This document shows, piece by piece, positions 36,933 to 46,858 of a DNA stretch of 64,000 nt (the first letter of the stretch is position 1; each line of letters opens with the position of its first letter). Below the pieces are notes generated by a model, which ran no database searches, was not told the origin of the DNA, and worked only from the letters and a program-made list of their open reading frames with translations. Both the position numbers and the translations under genes were made by a program. Source of the stretch: Hydractinia symbiolongicarpus (taxonomy: Eukaryota; Cnidaria; Hydrozoa; Anthoathecata; Hydractiniidae); contig NC_079882.1 of the NCBI RefSeq assembly GCF_029227915.1, forward strand, positions 32,232,001-32,296,000, read 5' to 3'.

Positions 36933-38351
36933 GGAAATAATAATTTAAAAAATCGTTCGGGAAATGAGTTTACACCCCGGGTACTTTCTTTGTATACTTT
37001 TGACTATAAGGGCCGAGTCTGGGACTTACGGGAAATCGCGGGATTTCGTTTGCCGGCGATTAAACCTCTTTTATTAAACGTCTCATCAAAAATGAAAACA
37101 TTTTTGAAAACTGCAAGTCTCATGCGTTTTAGTGGTGAAAAGATAATTGAAAAAATCGTTCGGAAATGAGTTTACTCACAGGGTACTTTCTTTGTATACA
37201 TTCGACTATACGGGCCAAGCCCGGGATTTACGGGAAATCGCGGGTTTTCGTTTGCCGGCGATTAAACAACTTTTATTAAGCGTCTCATCAAAAATGAAAA
37301 CATTTCTGAAAACTACAAGTCTCGTGCGTTTTAGTGGTGAAAATTAATTTAAAAAATCGTTCGGGAAATGAGTTTACTCCCTGGGTACTTTCTTTGTATA
37401 CTTTTGACTATACGGGCCGAGTCCGGGATTTACGGGAAGTCGCGGGTTTTCGTTTGCCGGCAATTAAACTTCTTTTATTCAGCGTCTCATCAAAAATGAA
37501 AACATTTTTAAAAACTACAAGTCTCATGGGCTTTAGTGGTGAAATAATAATTGAAAAAATCGTTCGGGAAATGAGTTTACACCCCGGGTACTTTCTTTGT
37601 ACACTTTTGACTATACGGGCCGAGTCCGGGATTTACGGGAAATCGCAGGTTTTTGTTTGCCGGCGATTAAACTTCTTTTATTCAGCGTCTCATCAAAAAT
37701 GAAAACATTTTTGAAAACTACAAGTCTCATGCGTTTTAGTGGTGAAAAAATAATTTAAAAAATCGTTCGGGAAATGAGTTTACTCCCTGGGTACTTTCTT
37801 TGTATACTTTTGACTATAAGGGCCGAGTCTGGGACTTACGGGAAATCGCGGGATTTCGTTTGCCGGCGATTAAACCTCTTTTATTAAACGTCTCATCAAA
37901 AATGAAAACATTTTTGAAAACTGCAAGTCTCATGGGCTTTAGTGGTGAAATAATAATTTAAAAAATCGTTCGGGAAATGAGTTTACAACCTGGGTACTTT
38001 TTTTGTATGCTTTTGACTATACGGGCCGACTCGGGATTTACGGAAAATCGCAGGTTTTCGTTTGCCGGCGATTAAACTTCTTTTATTCAGCGTCTCATCA
38101 AAAATGAAAACATTTTTGAAAACTACAAGTCTCATGCGTTTTAGTGTTGAAAAAATAAATTGAAAAATCGTTCTGGAAATGAGTTTACTCACAGGGTACT
38201 TTCTTTGTATACATTCGACTATACGGGCCAAGCCCGGGATTTACGGGAAATCGCGGGTTTTGGTTTGCCGGAGATTAAACCTTTTTCATTAAGCGTCTCA
38301 TCAAAAATGAAAACATTTTTGTAAACTACAAGTCTCATGCGTTTTAGTGGT
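36933..38351 (+). repeat. Seven monomers with ATAAGGGCCGAGTCTGGG variant
   Basis: A variant with ACTATAAGGGCC, GAGTCTGGGACTTACGGG and GCGGGATTTCG appears near 37005, 37815, 38829, 41261 and 41869, usually after CACCCCGGG. A GATAATTGAAAAAATCGTTCGGAAATGAG tail, missing one G, is at about 37142 and 38965 (1,823 bp, nine monomers). Confidence 0.73.
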
Positions 38352-38795
38352 GAAAAAAAAATTTAAAAAATCGTTCGGAAAATGAGTTTACTCCCTGGGT
38401 ACTTTCTTTGTATACATTCGACTATACGGGCCAAGCCCGGGATTTACGGGAAATTGCGGGTTTTCGTTTGCCGGCGATTAAACCACTTTTATTAAGCGTC
38501 TCATCAAAAATAAAAACATTTCTGAAAACTACAAGTCTCATGCGTTTTAGTGGTGAAAAGATAATTTAAAAATTCGTTCGGGAAATGAGTTTACTCACAG
38601 GGTACTTTCTTTGTATACATTTGACTATACGGGCCAAGCCCGGGATTTACGGGAAATCGCGGGTTTTCGTTTGCCGGTGATTAAACAACTTTCATTAAGC
38701 GTCTCATCAAAAATGAAAACATTTCTGAAAACTACAAGTCTCATGCGTTTTAATGGTGAAAATTAATTTAAAAAATCGTTCGGGAAATGAGTTTA
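38352..38795 (+). repeat. Recurrent three-monomer block, copy 4 (cut short)
   Basis: The first two monomers and the AATGGTGAAAATTAA start of the third are kept. At about 38797 it switches to a CACCCCGGG + ATAAGGGCCGAGTCTGGG monomer in place of TCCCTGGG. This is a clear junction between two unit types inside one monomer. Confidence 0.8.
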
Positions 38796-40578
38796 CACCC
38801 CGGGTACTTTCTTTGTATACTTTTGACTATAAGGGCCGAGTCTGGGACTTACGGGAAATCGCGGGACTTCGTTTGCCGGCGATTAAACCTCTTTTATTAA
38901 ACGTCTCATCAAAAATGAAAACATTTTTGAAAACTGCAAGTCTCATGCGTTTTAGTGGTGAAAAGATAATTGAAAAAATCGTTCGGAAATGAGTTTACTC
39001 ACAGGGTACTTTCTTTGTATACATTCGACTATACGGGCCAAGCCCGGGATTTACGGGAAATCGCGGGTTTTCGTTTGCCGGCGATTAAACCTCTTTCATT
39101 AATCGTCTCATCAAAAATGAAAACATTTTTGAAAACTACAAGTCTCATGCGTTTTAGTGGTGAAAATTAATTTAAAATATCGTTTGGGAAATGAGTTTAC
39201 TCCCTGGGTACTTTCTTTGTATACTTTTGACTATACGGGCCGAGTCCGGGATTTACAGGAAGACGCGGGTTTTCGTTTGCCGGCAATTAAACTTCTTTTA
39301 TTCAGCGTCTCATCAAAAATGAAAACATTTTTAAAAACTACAAGTCTCATGCGTTTTAGTGGTGAAAAAATAATTTAAAAAATCGTTCGGGAAATGAGTT
39401 TACTCCCTGGGTACTTTCTTTGTATACTTTTGACTATACGGGCCGAGTCCGGGATTTACGGGAAGTCGCGGGTTTTCGTTTGCCGGCGATTAAACTTCTT
39501 TTATTCAGCGTCTCATCAAAAATGAAAACATTTCTGAAAACTACAAGTCTCACGCGTTTTAGTGGTGAAAATTAATTTAAAAAATCGTTCGGGAAATGAG
39601 TTTACTCCCTGGGTACTTTCTTTGTATACTTTTGACTATACGGGCCGAGTCCGGGATTTACGGGAAGTCGCGGGTTTTCGTTTGCCGGCAATTAAACTTC
39701 TTTTATTCAGCGTCTCATCAAAAACGAAAACTTTTTTAAAAACTACAAGTCTCATGCGTTTTAGTGGTGAAAAAATAATTTAAAAAATCGTTCGGGAAAT
39801 GAGTTTACTCCCTGGGTACTTTCTTTGTATACTTTTGACTATACGGGCTGAGTCCGGGATTTACGGGAAGTCGCGGGTTTTCGTTTGCCGGCGATTAAAC
39901 TTCTTTTATTCAGCGTCTCATCAAAAATGAAAATATATTTAAATACTACAAGTCTCATGGGCTTTAGTGGTGAAATAATAATTTAAAAAATCGTTCGGGA
40001 AATGAGTTTACACCCTGGGTACTTTCTTTGTATACTTTTGACTATACGGGCCGACTCGGGATTTACGGGAAATCGCAGGTTTTCGTTTGCCGGCGATTAA
40101 ACTTCTTTTATTCAGCGTCTCATCAAAAATGAAAACATTTTTGAAAACTACAAGTCTCATGCGTTTTAGTGTTGAAAAAATAAATTAAAAAATCGTTCTG
40201 GAAATGAGTTTACTCACAGGGTACTTTCTTTGTATACATTCGACTATACGGGCCAAGCCCGGAATTTACGGGAAATCGCGGGTTTTGGTTTGCCGGAGAT
40301 TAAACTTCTTTTATTCAGCGTCTGATCAAAAATGAAAACATTTTTGAAAACTACAAGTCTCATGCGTTTTAGTGTTGAAAAAATAAATTAAAAAATCGTT
40401 CTGGAAATGAGTTTACTCACAGGGTACTTTCTTTGTATACATTCGACTATACGGGCCAAGCCCGGGATTTACGGGAAATCGCGGGTTTTGGTTTGCCGGA
40501 GATTAAACCTCTTTCATTAAGCGTCTCATCAAAAATGAAAACATTTTTGAAAACTACAAGTCTTATGCGTTTTAGTGG
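38796..40578 (+). repeat. Nine mixed monomers
   Basis: Mostly B-type monomers with GAAAATTAA starts, a TTAATCGTCTC variant near 39099 (also near 33024), and CCGGAGATTAAAC monomers at the right end. Private changes include TCTCACGCG near 39549, AAAACGAAAAC near 39721 and GTCTGATC near 40321. Confidence 0.7.
39398..39599 (+). repeat. Reference monomer, subtype B (TCCCTGGG / TTTTG / CCGAGTCC)
   Basis: This is a representative of the second main subtype. It has TCCCTGGG after the anchor, CTTTTGACTATACGGG, CCGAGTCCGGG, GAAGTCGCGGG and the CTTCTTTTATTCAG block. Relative to subtype A it has lost the perfect CGGGC/GCCCG dyad and the TTCG half of the CENP-B-like motif. The linked differences at several sites show that it is a separate lineage, although mosaics of A and B occur (for example near 59890 and 43470). 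Confidence 0.88.
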
Positions 40579-41186
40579 TAAAAAAAAAATTGAAAAAATC
40601 GTTCGGGAAATGAGTTTACTCCCTGGGTACTTTCTTTGTATACATTCGACTATACGGGCCAAGCCCGGGATTTACGGGAAATCGCGGGTTTTCGTTTGCC
40701 GGCGATTAAACCACTTTTATTAAGCGTCTCATCAAAAATAAAAACATTTCTGAAAACTACAAGTCTCATGCGTTTTAGTGGTGAAAAGATAATTTAAAAA
40801 TTCGTTCGGGAAATGAGTTTACTCACAGGGTACTTTCTTTGTATACATTCGACTATACGGGCCAAGCCCGGGATTTACGGGAAATCGCGGGTTTTCGTTT
40901 GCCGGTGATTAAACAACTTTCATTAAGCGTCTCATCAAAAATGAAAACATTTCTGAAAACTACAAGTCTCATGCGTTTTAATGGTGAAAATTAATTTAAA
41001 AAATCGTTCGGGAAATGAGTTTACTCCCTGGGTACTTTCTTTGTATACTTTTGACTATACGGGCCGAGTCCGGGATTTACGGGAAGTCGCGGGTTTTCGT
41101 TTACCGGCAATTAAACTTCTTTTATTCAGCGTCTCATCAAAAATGAAAACATTTTTAAAAACTACAAGTCTCATGGGCTTTAGTGG
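40579..41186 (+). repeat. Recurrent three-monomer block, copy 5
   Basis: Same trio with GGTAAAAAAAAAATTG at the start. It is preceded, as in copies 3 and 4, by CCGGAGATTAAAC monomers (near 40290 and 40493), here doubled. The third monomer has TTTACCGGC near 41101. Confidence 0.8.
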
Positions 41187-41377
41187 TGAAATAATAATTT
41201 AAAAAATCGTTCGGGAAATGAGTTTACACCCCGGGTACTTTCTTTGTATACTTTTGATTATAAGGGCCGAGTCTGGGACTTACGGGAAATCGCGGGATTT
41301 CGTTTGCCGGCGATTAAACCTCTTTTATTAAACGTCTCATCAAAAATGTAAACATTTTTGAAAACTGCAAGTCTCAT
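40770..41377 (+). repeat. 608-bp tandem duplication, copy 1
   Basis: Three monomers starting at an AAGATAATTT/AAATTCG tail, then a B-type with TTTACCGGC, then CACCCCGGG with TTGATTATAAGGGCC. The next 608 bp repeat them with only a few differences. Confidence 0.87.
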
Positions 41378-41985
41378 GCGTTTTAGTGGTGAAAAGATAA
41401 TTTAAAAATTCGTTCGGGAAATGAGTTTACTCACAGGGTACTTTCTTTGTATACATTCGACTATACGGGCCAAGCCCGGGATTTACGGGAAATCGCGGGT
41501 TTTCGTTTGCCGGTGATTAAACAACTTTCATTAAGCGTCTCATCAAAAATGAAAACATTTCTGAAAACTACAAGTCTCATGCGTTTTAATGGTGAAAATT
41601 AATTTAAAAAATCGTTCGGGAAATGAGTTTACTCCCTGGGTACTTTCTTTGTATACTTTTGACTATACGGGCCGAGTCCGGGATTTACGGGAAGTCGCGG
41701 GTTTTCGTTTACCGGCAATTAAACTTCTTTTATTCAGCGTCTCATCAAAAATGAAAACATTTTTAAAAACTACAAGTCTCATGGGCTTTAGTGGTGAAAT
41801 AATAATTTAAAAAATCGTTCGGGAAATGAGTTTACACCCCGGGTACTTTCTTTGTATACTTTTGATTATAAGGGCCGAGTCTGGGACTTACGGGAAATCA
41901 CGGGATTTCGTTTGCCGGCGATTAAACCTCTTTTATTAAGCGTCTCATCAAAAATGAAAACATTTTTAAAAACTGCAAGTCTCAT
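41378..41985 (+). repeat. 608-bp tandem duplication, copy 2
   Basis: This repeats the previous three monomers, including the rare TTGATTATAAGGG and TTTACCGGC changes. It differs by AAATCACGGG near 41897 and ends where a GAAAATTAATTTAAAATATCG tail replaces AAGATAATTT. Confidence 0.87.
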
Positions 41986-42256
41986 GCGTTTTAGTGGTGA
42001 AAATTAATTTAAAATATCGTTTGGGAAATGAGTTTACTCCCTGGGTACTTTCTTTGTATACTTTTGACTATACGGGCCGAGTCCGGGATTTACGGGAAGA
42101 CGCGGGTTTTCGTTTGCCGGCAATTAAACTTCTTTTATTCAGCGTCTCATCAAAAATGAAAACATTTTTAAAAACTACAAGTCTCATGCGTTTTAGTGGT
42201 GAAAAAATAATTTAAAAAGTCGTTCGGGAAATGAGTTTACTCCCTGGGTACTTTCT

Positions 42257-43878
42257 TTGTATACATTCGACTATACGGGCCAAGCCCGGGATTTACGGGA
42301 AATCGCGGGTTTTCGTTTGCCGGCGATTAAACCTCTTTTATTAAGCGTCTCATCAAAAATGAAAACATTTTTAAAAACTGCAAGTCTCATGCCTTTTATT
42401 GGTGAAAAGATAATTGAAAAAATCGTTTCGGAAATGAGTTTACTCACAGGGTACATTCTTTGTATACATTCGACTATACGGGCCAAGCCCGGGATGTACG
42501 GGAAATTGCGGGTTTTCGTTTGCCGGCGATTAAACCTCTTTCATTAATCGTCTTATCAAAAATGAAAACATTTTTGAAAACTACAAGTCCCATGCGTTTT
42601 AGTGGTGAAAATTAATTTAAAATATCGTTTGGGAAATGAGTTTACTCCCTGGGTACTTTCTTTGTATACCTTTGACTATACGGGCCGAGTCCGGGATTTA
42701 CGGGAAGACGCGGGTTTTTGTTTGCCGGCAATTAAACTTCTTTTATTCAGCGTCTCATCAAAAATGAAAACATTTTTAAAAACTACAAGTCTCATGCGTT
42801 TTAGTGGTGAAAAAATAATTTAAAAAATCGTTCGGGAAATGAATTTACTCCCTGGGTACTTTCTTTGTATACTTTTGACTATACAGGCCGAGTCCGGGAT
42901 TTACGGGAAGTCGCGGGTTTTCGTTTGCCGGCGATTAAACTTCTTTTATTCAGCGTCTCATCAAAAATGAAAATATTTTTAAATACTACAAGTCTCATGG
43001 GCTTTAGTGGTGAAATAATAATTTAATAAATCGTTTTGGAAATGAGCTTACTCACAGGGTACTTTCTTTGTATACATTCGACTATACGGGCCAAGCCCGG
43101 GATTTACGGGAAATCGCGGGTTTTTGTTTGCCGTCGATTAAACCACTTTTATTAAGCGTCTCATCAAAAATGAAAACATTTCTGAAAACTGCAAGTCTCA
43201 TGCGTTTTAGTGGTGAAAAAATAATTTAAAAATTCGTTCGGGAAATGAGTTTACTCACAGGGTACTTTCTTTGTATACATTCGACTATACGGGCCAAGCC
43301 CGGGATTTACGGGAAATCGCGGGTTTTCGTTTGCCGGCGATAAAACAACTTTCATTAAGCGTCTCATCAAAAATGAAAACATTTCTGAAAACTACAAGTC
43401 TCATGCGTTTTAGTGGTGAAAATTAATTTAAAAAATCGTTCGGGAAATGAGTTTACTCCCTGGGTACTTTCTTTGTATACATTCGACTATACGGGCCGAG
43501 TCCGGGATTTACGGGAAATCGCAGGTTTTCGTTTGCCGGCGATTAAACTTCTTTTATTCAGCGTCTCATCAAAAATGAAAACATTTTTAAAAGCTACAAG
43601 TCTCATGGGCTTTAGTGGTGAAATAATAATTTAAAAAATCGTTCGGGAAATGAGTTTACACCCCGGGTACTTTCTTTGTATACTTTTGACTATACGGGCC
43701 GAGTCCGGGACTTACGGGAAATCGCAGGTTTTCGTTTGCCGGCGATTAACCTTCTTTTATTCAGCGTCTCATCAAAAATGAAAACATTTTTGAAAACTAC
43801 AAGTCTCATGCGTTTTAGTGGCGAAAAAATAATTTAAAAAATCGTTCGGGAAATGAGTTTACTCCCTGGGTACTTTCT
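42257..43878 (+). repeat. 8-monomer higher-order unit, copy 1 (1,622 bp)
   Basis: Order: ATTCG/CCAAGCCC monomer with GATAATTG tail, GTACATTCTTTG + GGGATGTACGGG monomer, GTATACCTTTGAC monomer, TGAATTTACTCCC + ATACAGGCC monomer, TGAGCTTACTC + GCCGTCGATT monomer, GATAAAACAAC monomer, ATTCG/CCGAG mosaic and CACCCCGGG/GACTTACGGG with GATTAACC. All recur 1,622 bp downstream. Copy 1 has CATGCCTTTTATTGG near 42391, where copy 2 has CATGCGTTTTAGTGG. Confidence 0.92.
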
Positions 43879-45500
43879 TTGTATACATTCGACTATACGG
43901 GCCAAGCCCGGGATTTACGGGAAATCGCGGGATTTCGTTTGCCGGCGATTAAACCTCTTTTATTAAGCGTCTCATCAAAAATGAAAACATTTTTGAAAAC
44001 TGCAAGTCTCATGCGTTTTAGTGGTGAAAAGATAATTGAAAAAATCGTTTCGGAAATGAGTTTACTCACAGGGTACATTCTTTGTATACATTCGACTATA
44101 CGGGCCAAGCCCGGGATGTACGGGAAATTGCGGGTTTTCGTTTGCCGGCGATTAAACCTCTTTCATTAATCGTCTTATCAAAAATGAAAACATTTTTGAA
44201 AACTACAAGTCCCATGCGTTTTAGTGGTGAAAATTAATTTAAAATATCGTTTGGGAAATGAGTTTACTCCCTGGGTACTTTCTTTGTATACCTTTGACTA
44301 TACGGGCCGAGTCCGGGATTTACGGGAAGACGCGGGTTTTTGTTTGCCGGCAATTAAACTTCTTTTATTCAGCGTCTCATCAAAAATGAAAACATTTTTA
44401 AAAACTACAAGTCTCATGCGTTTTAGTGGTGAAAAAATAATTTAAAAAATCGTTCGGGAAATGAATTTACTCCCTGGGTACTTTCTTTGTATACTTTTGA
44501 CTATACAGGCCGAGTCCGGGATTTACGGGAAGTCGCGGGTTTTCGTTTGCCGGCGATTAAACTTCTTTTATTCAGCGTCTCATCAAAAATGAAAATATTT
44601 TTAAATACTACAAGTCTCATGGGCTTTAGTGGTGAAATAATAATTTAATAAATCGTTTTGGAAATGAGCTTACTCACAGGGTACTTTCTTTGTATACATT
44701 CGACTATACGGGCCAAGCCCGGGATTTACGGGAAATCGCGGGTTTTTGTTTGCCGTCGATTAAACCACTTTTATTAAGCGTCTCATCAAAAATGAAAACA
44801 TTTCTGAAAACTGCAAGTCTCATGCGTTTTAGTGGTGAAAAAATAATTTAAAAATTCGTTCGGGAAATGAGTTTACTCACAGGGTACTTTCTTTGTATAC
44901 ATTCGACTATACGGGCCAAGCCCGGGATTTACGGGAAATCGCGGGTTTTCGTTTGCCGGCGATAAAACAACTTTCATTAAGCGTCTCATCAAAAATGAAA
45001 ACATTTCTGAAAACTACAAGTCTCATGCGTTTTAGTGGTGAAAATTAATTTAAAAAATCGTTCGGGAAATGAGTTTACTCCCTGGGTACTTTCTTTGTAT
45101 ACATTCGACTATACGGGCCGAGTCCGGGATTTACGGGAAATCGCAGGTTTTCGTTTGCCGGCGATTAAACTTCTTTTATTCAGCGTCTCATCAAAAATGA
45201 AAACATTTTTAAAAGCTACAAGTCTCATGGGCTTTAGTGGTGAAATAATAATTTAAAAAATCGTTCGGGAAATGAGTTTACACCCCGGGTACTTTCTTTG
45301 TATACTTTTGACTATACGGGCCGAGTCCGGGACTTACGGGAAATCGCAGGTTTTCGTTTGCCGGCGATTAACCTTCTTTTATTCAGCGTCTCATCAAAAA
45401 TGAAAACATTTTTGAAAACTACAAGTCTCATGCGTTTTAGTGGCGAAAAAATAATTTAAAAAATCGTTCGGGAAATGAGTTTACTCCCTGGGTACTTTCT
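43879..45500 (+). repeat. 8-monomer higher-order unit, copy 2 (1,622 bp)
   Basis: A near-identical second copy abutting the first, with all eight markers in order. A few substitutions distinguish it, mainly in the first monomer (GCGGGATTTCG here, GCGGGTTTTCG in copy 1). Confidence 0.92.
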
Positions 45501-45660
45501 TTGTATACATTCGACTATACGGGCCAAGCCCGGGATTTACGGGAAATCGCGGGATTTCGTTTGCCGGCGATTAAACCTCTTTTATTAAGCGTCTCATCAA
45601 AAATGAAAACATTTTTGAAAACTGCAAGTCTCATGGGCTTTAGTGGTGAAAAGATAATTG
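45501..45660 (+). repeat. Start of a third 8-monomer unit
   Basis: The opening of the unit is repeated once more, then leaves the pattern: CATGGGCTTTAGTGG near 45634 and an ordinary GTACTTTCTTTG instead of GTACATTCTTTG. This is a partial third copy ended by exchange. Confidence 0.78.
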
Positions 45661-46718
45661 AAAAAATCGTTTCGGAAATGAGTTTACTCACAGGGTACTT
45701 TCTTTGTATACATTCGACTATACGGGTCAAGCCCGGGATTTACGGGAAATCGCGGGTTTTCGTTTGCCGGCGATTAAACCTCTTTCATTAAGCGTCTCCT
45801 CAACAATGAAAACATTTTTGAAAACTTCAAGTCTCATGCGTTTTAGTGGTAAAAATTAATTTAAAATATCGTTTGGGAAATGAGTTTACTCCTTGGGTAC
45901 TTTCTTTGTATACTTTTGACTATACGGGCCGAGTCCGGGACTTACGGGAAATCGCAGGTTTTCGTTTGCCGGCGATTAAACTTCTTTTATTCAGCGTCTC
46001 ATCAAAAATGAAAACATTTTTGAAAACTACAAGTCTCATGCGTTTTAGTGGTGAAAAAATAATTTAAAAAATCGTTCGGGAATTGAGTTTACTCACAGGG
46101 TACTTTCTTTGTATACATTCGACTATACGGGCCAAGCCCGGGATTTACGGGAAATCGCGGGTTTTCGTTTGCCAGCGATTAAACCTCTTTCATTAAGCGT
46201 CTCATCAAAAATGAAAATATTTTTGAAAACTACAAGTCTCATGCGTTTTAGTGGTGAAAATTAATTTAAAATATCGTTTGGGAAATGAGTTTACTCCCTG
46301 GGTACTTTCTTTTTATACTTTTGACTATACGGGCCAAGCCCGGGATTTACGGGAAATCGCGGGATTTCGTTTGCCGGCGATTAAACCTCTTTTATTAAGC
46401 GTCTCATCAAAAATGAAAACATTTTTGATAACTGCAAGTCTCATGCGTTTTAGTGGTGAAAAGATAATTGAAAAAATCGCTTCGGAAATGAGTTTACTCA
46501 CAGGGTACTTTCTTTGTATACATTCTACTATACGGGCCAAGCCCGGGATTTACGGGAAATCGCGGGTTTTCGTTTGCCGGCGATTAAACCTCTTTCATTA
46601 AGCGTCTCATCAAAATTGAAAACATTTTTGAAAACTGCAAGTCTCATGCGTTTTAGTGGTGAAAAGATAATTGAAAAAATCGTTTCGGAAATGAGTTTAC
46701 TCACAGGGTACTTTCTTT

Positions 46719-46736
46719 GTATACATTCGACTATAC
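46719..46736. other. Short dyad GTATA-N8-TATAC (reference site)
   Basis: In the reference monomer GTATA (46719-46723) and TATAC (46732-46736) form 5-bp inverted arms around an 8-base loop. Both ATTCG and TTTTG subtypes keep the arms, so the dyad recurs in most monomers. A structural or protein-binding role is a guess. Confidence 0.6.
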
Positions 46737-46739
46737 GGG
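46726..46739 (+). other. CENP-B-box-like motif, one base short
   Basis: TTCG (46726-46729) is followed by six bases and CGGG (46736-46739). The known CENP-B box core needs TTCG, seven bases with A at the fifth, then CGGG. The two fixed ends are therefore present but the spacing is one base short and the internal A is displaced. The motif occurs in the many ATTCG-type monomers and is absent from TTTTG-type ones. Binding by a CENP-B-like protein is unproven. Confidence 0.35.
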
Positions 46740-46748
46740 CCAAGCCCG
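46736..46748. other. GC dyad CGGGC-CAA-GCCCG (reference site)
   Basis: Perfect 5-bp inverted arms CGGGC and GCCCG flank a 3-base CAA loop, overlapping a CCCGGG palindrome. This is specific to CCAAGCCC-type monomers, since CCGAGTCC types break it. It could extrude as a short hairpin in single-stranded DNA or RNA. Confidence 0.65.
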
Positions 46749-46769
46749 GGATTTACGGGAAATCGCGGG
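46737..46769 (+). other. Four phased GGG runs (weak quadruplex-like motif)
   Basis: GGG runs lie at 46737-46739, 46748-46750, 46757-46759 and 46767-46769. Run-to-run spacing is 11, 9 and 10 bp, with loops of 8, 6 and 7 bases. Runs this regular fit a ~10-bp helical phase, with A/T triplets in between (ATTT, AAA, TTTT). The loops are long for a stable G-quadruplex. GCAGG-type monomers lose the fourth run. Confidence 0.6.
46750..46764. other. Dyad GATTT-ACGGG-AAATC (reference site)
   Basis: Five-base inverted arms GATTT and AAATC flank an ACGGG loop. It is present in both A and C types. Monomers with GAAGTCGC or GAAGACGC shorten the right arm. Confidence 0.6.
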
Positions 46770-46812
46770 TTTTCGTTTGCCGGCGATTAAACCTCTTTCA
46801 TTAAGCGTCTCA

Positions 46813-46834
46813 TCAAAAATGAAAACATTTTTGA
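46813..46834. other. Long AT inverted repeat, 9-bp arms, AAAA loop (reference site)
   Basis: Arms TCAAAAATG (46813-46821) and CATTTTTGA (46826-46834) are perfect inverse complements around AAAA. It is the strongest dyad in the monomer and is present in most copies with ATTTTTGAAAAC. ATTTTTAAAAAC copies keep 7-bp arms, and ATTTCTG and TATTTTTAAATAC copies are weakened. It sits in the AT-rich half, a plausible linker or cruciform-prone stretch. Confidence 0.75.
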
Positions 46835-46858
46835 AAACTACAAGTCTAATGCGTTTTA

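Larger units (their letters stand above)
45661..46858 (+). repeat. Six monomers rich in GATAATTG/TTTCGG tail type
   Basis: Subtype-A monomers with the GATAATTGAAAAAATCG, TTTCGGAAATGAG tail occur in near-tandem (near 45650, 46460 and 46665). Private changes include TCCTCAACAATG near 45800, CTTTTTATAC near 46311, GATAACTGC near 46429 and CATTCTACTATAC near 46522. The reference monomer lies at the right end. Confidence 0.75.

Noticed and set aside
46719-46736. Promoter-like TATA and -10/-35 words (GTATAC, TATACTTTT, TTGACTATAC)
   Set aside because: They are part of every monomer, have no gene downstream, and arise from the AT-rich satellite sequence.
46726-46739. A genuine CENP-B box
   Set aside because: Spacing between TTCG and CGGG is six bases, not seven, and the internal A is misplaced. 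Kept only as a low-weight finding.
46813-46834. Intrinsic transcription terminator
   Set aside because: The inverted repeat is A/T-only apart from one G-C pair at the loop and two near the ends, with no GC stem or U-run after it, and there is no transcription unit.
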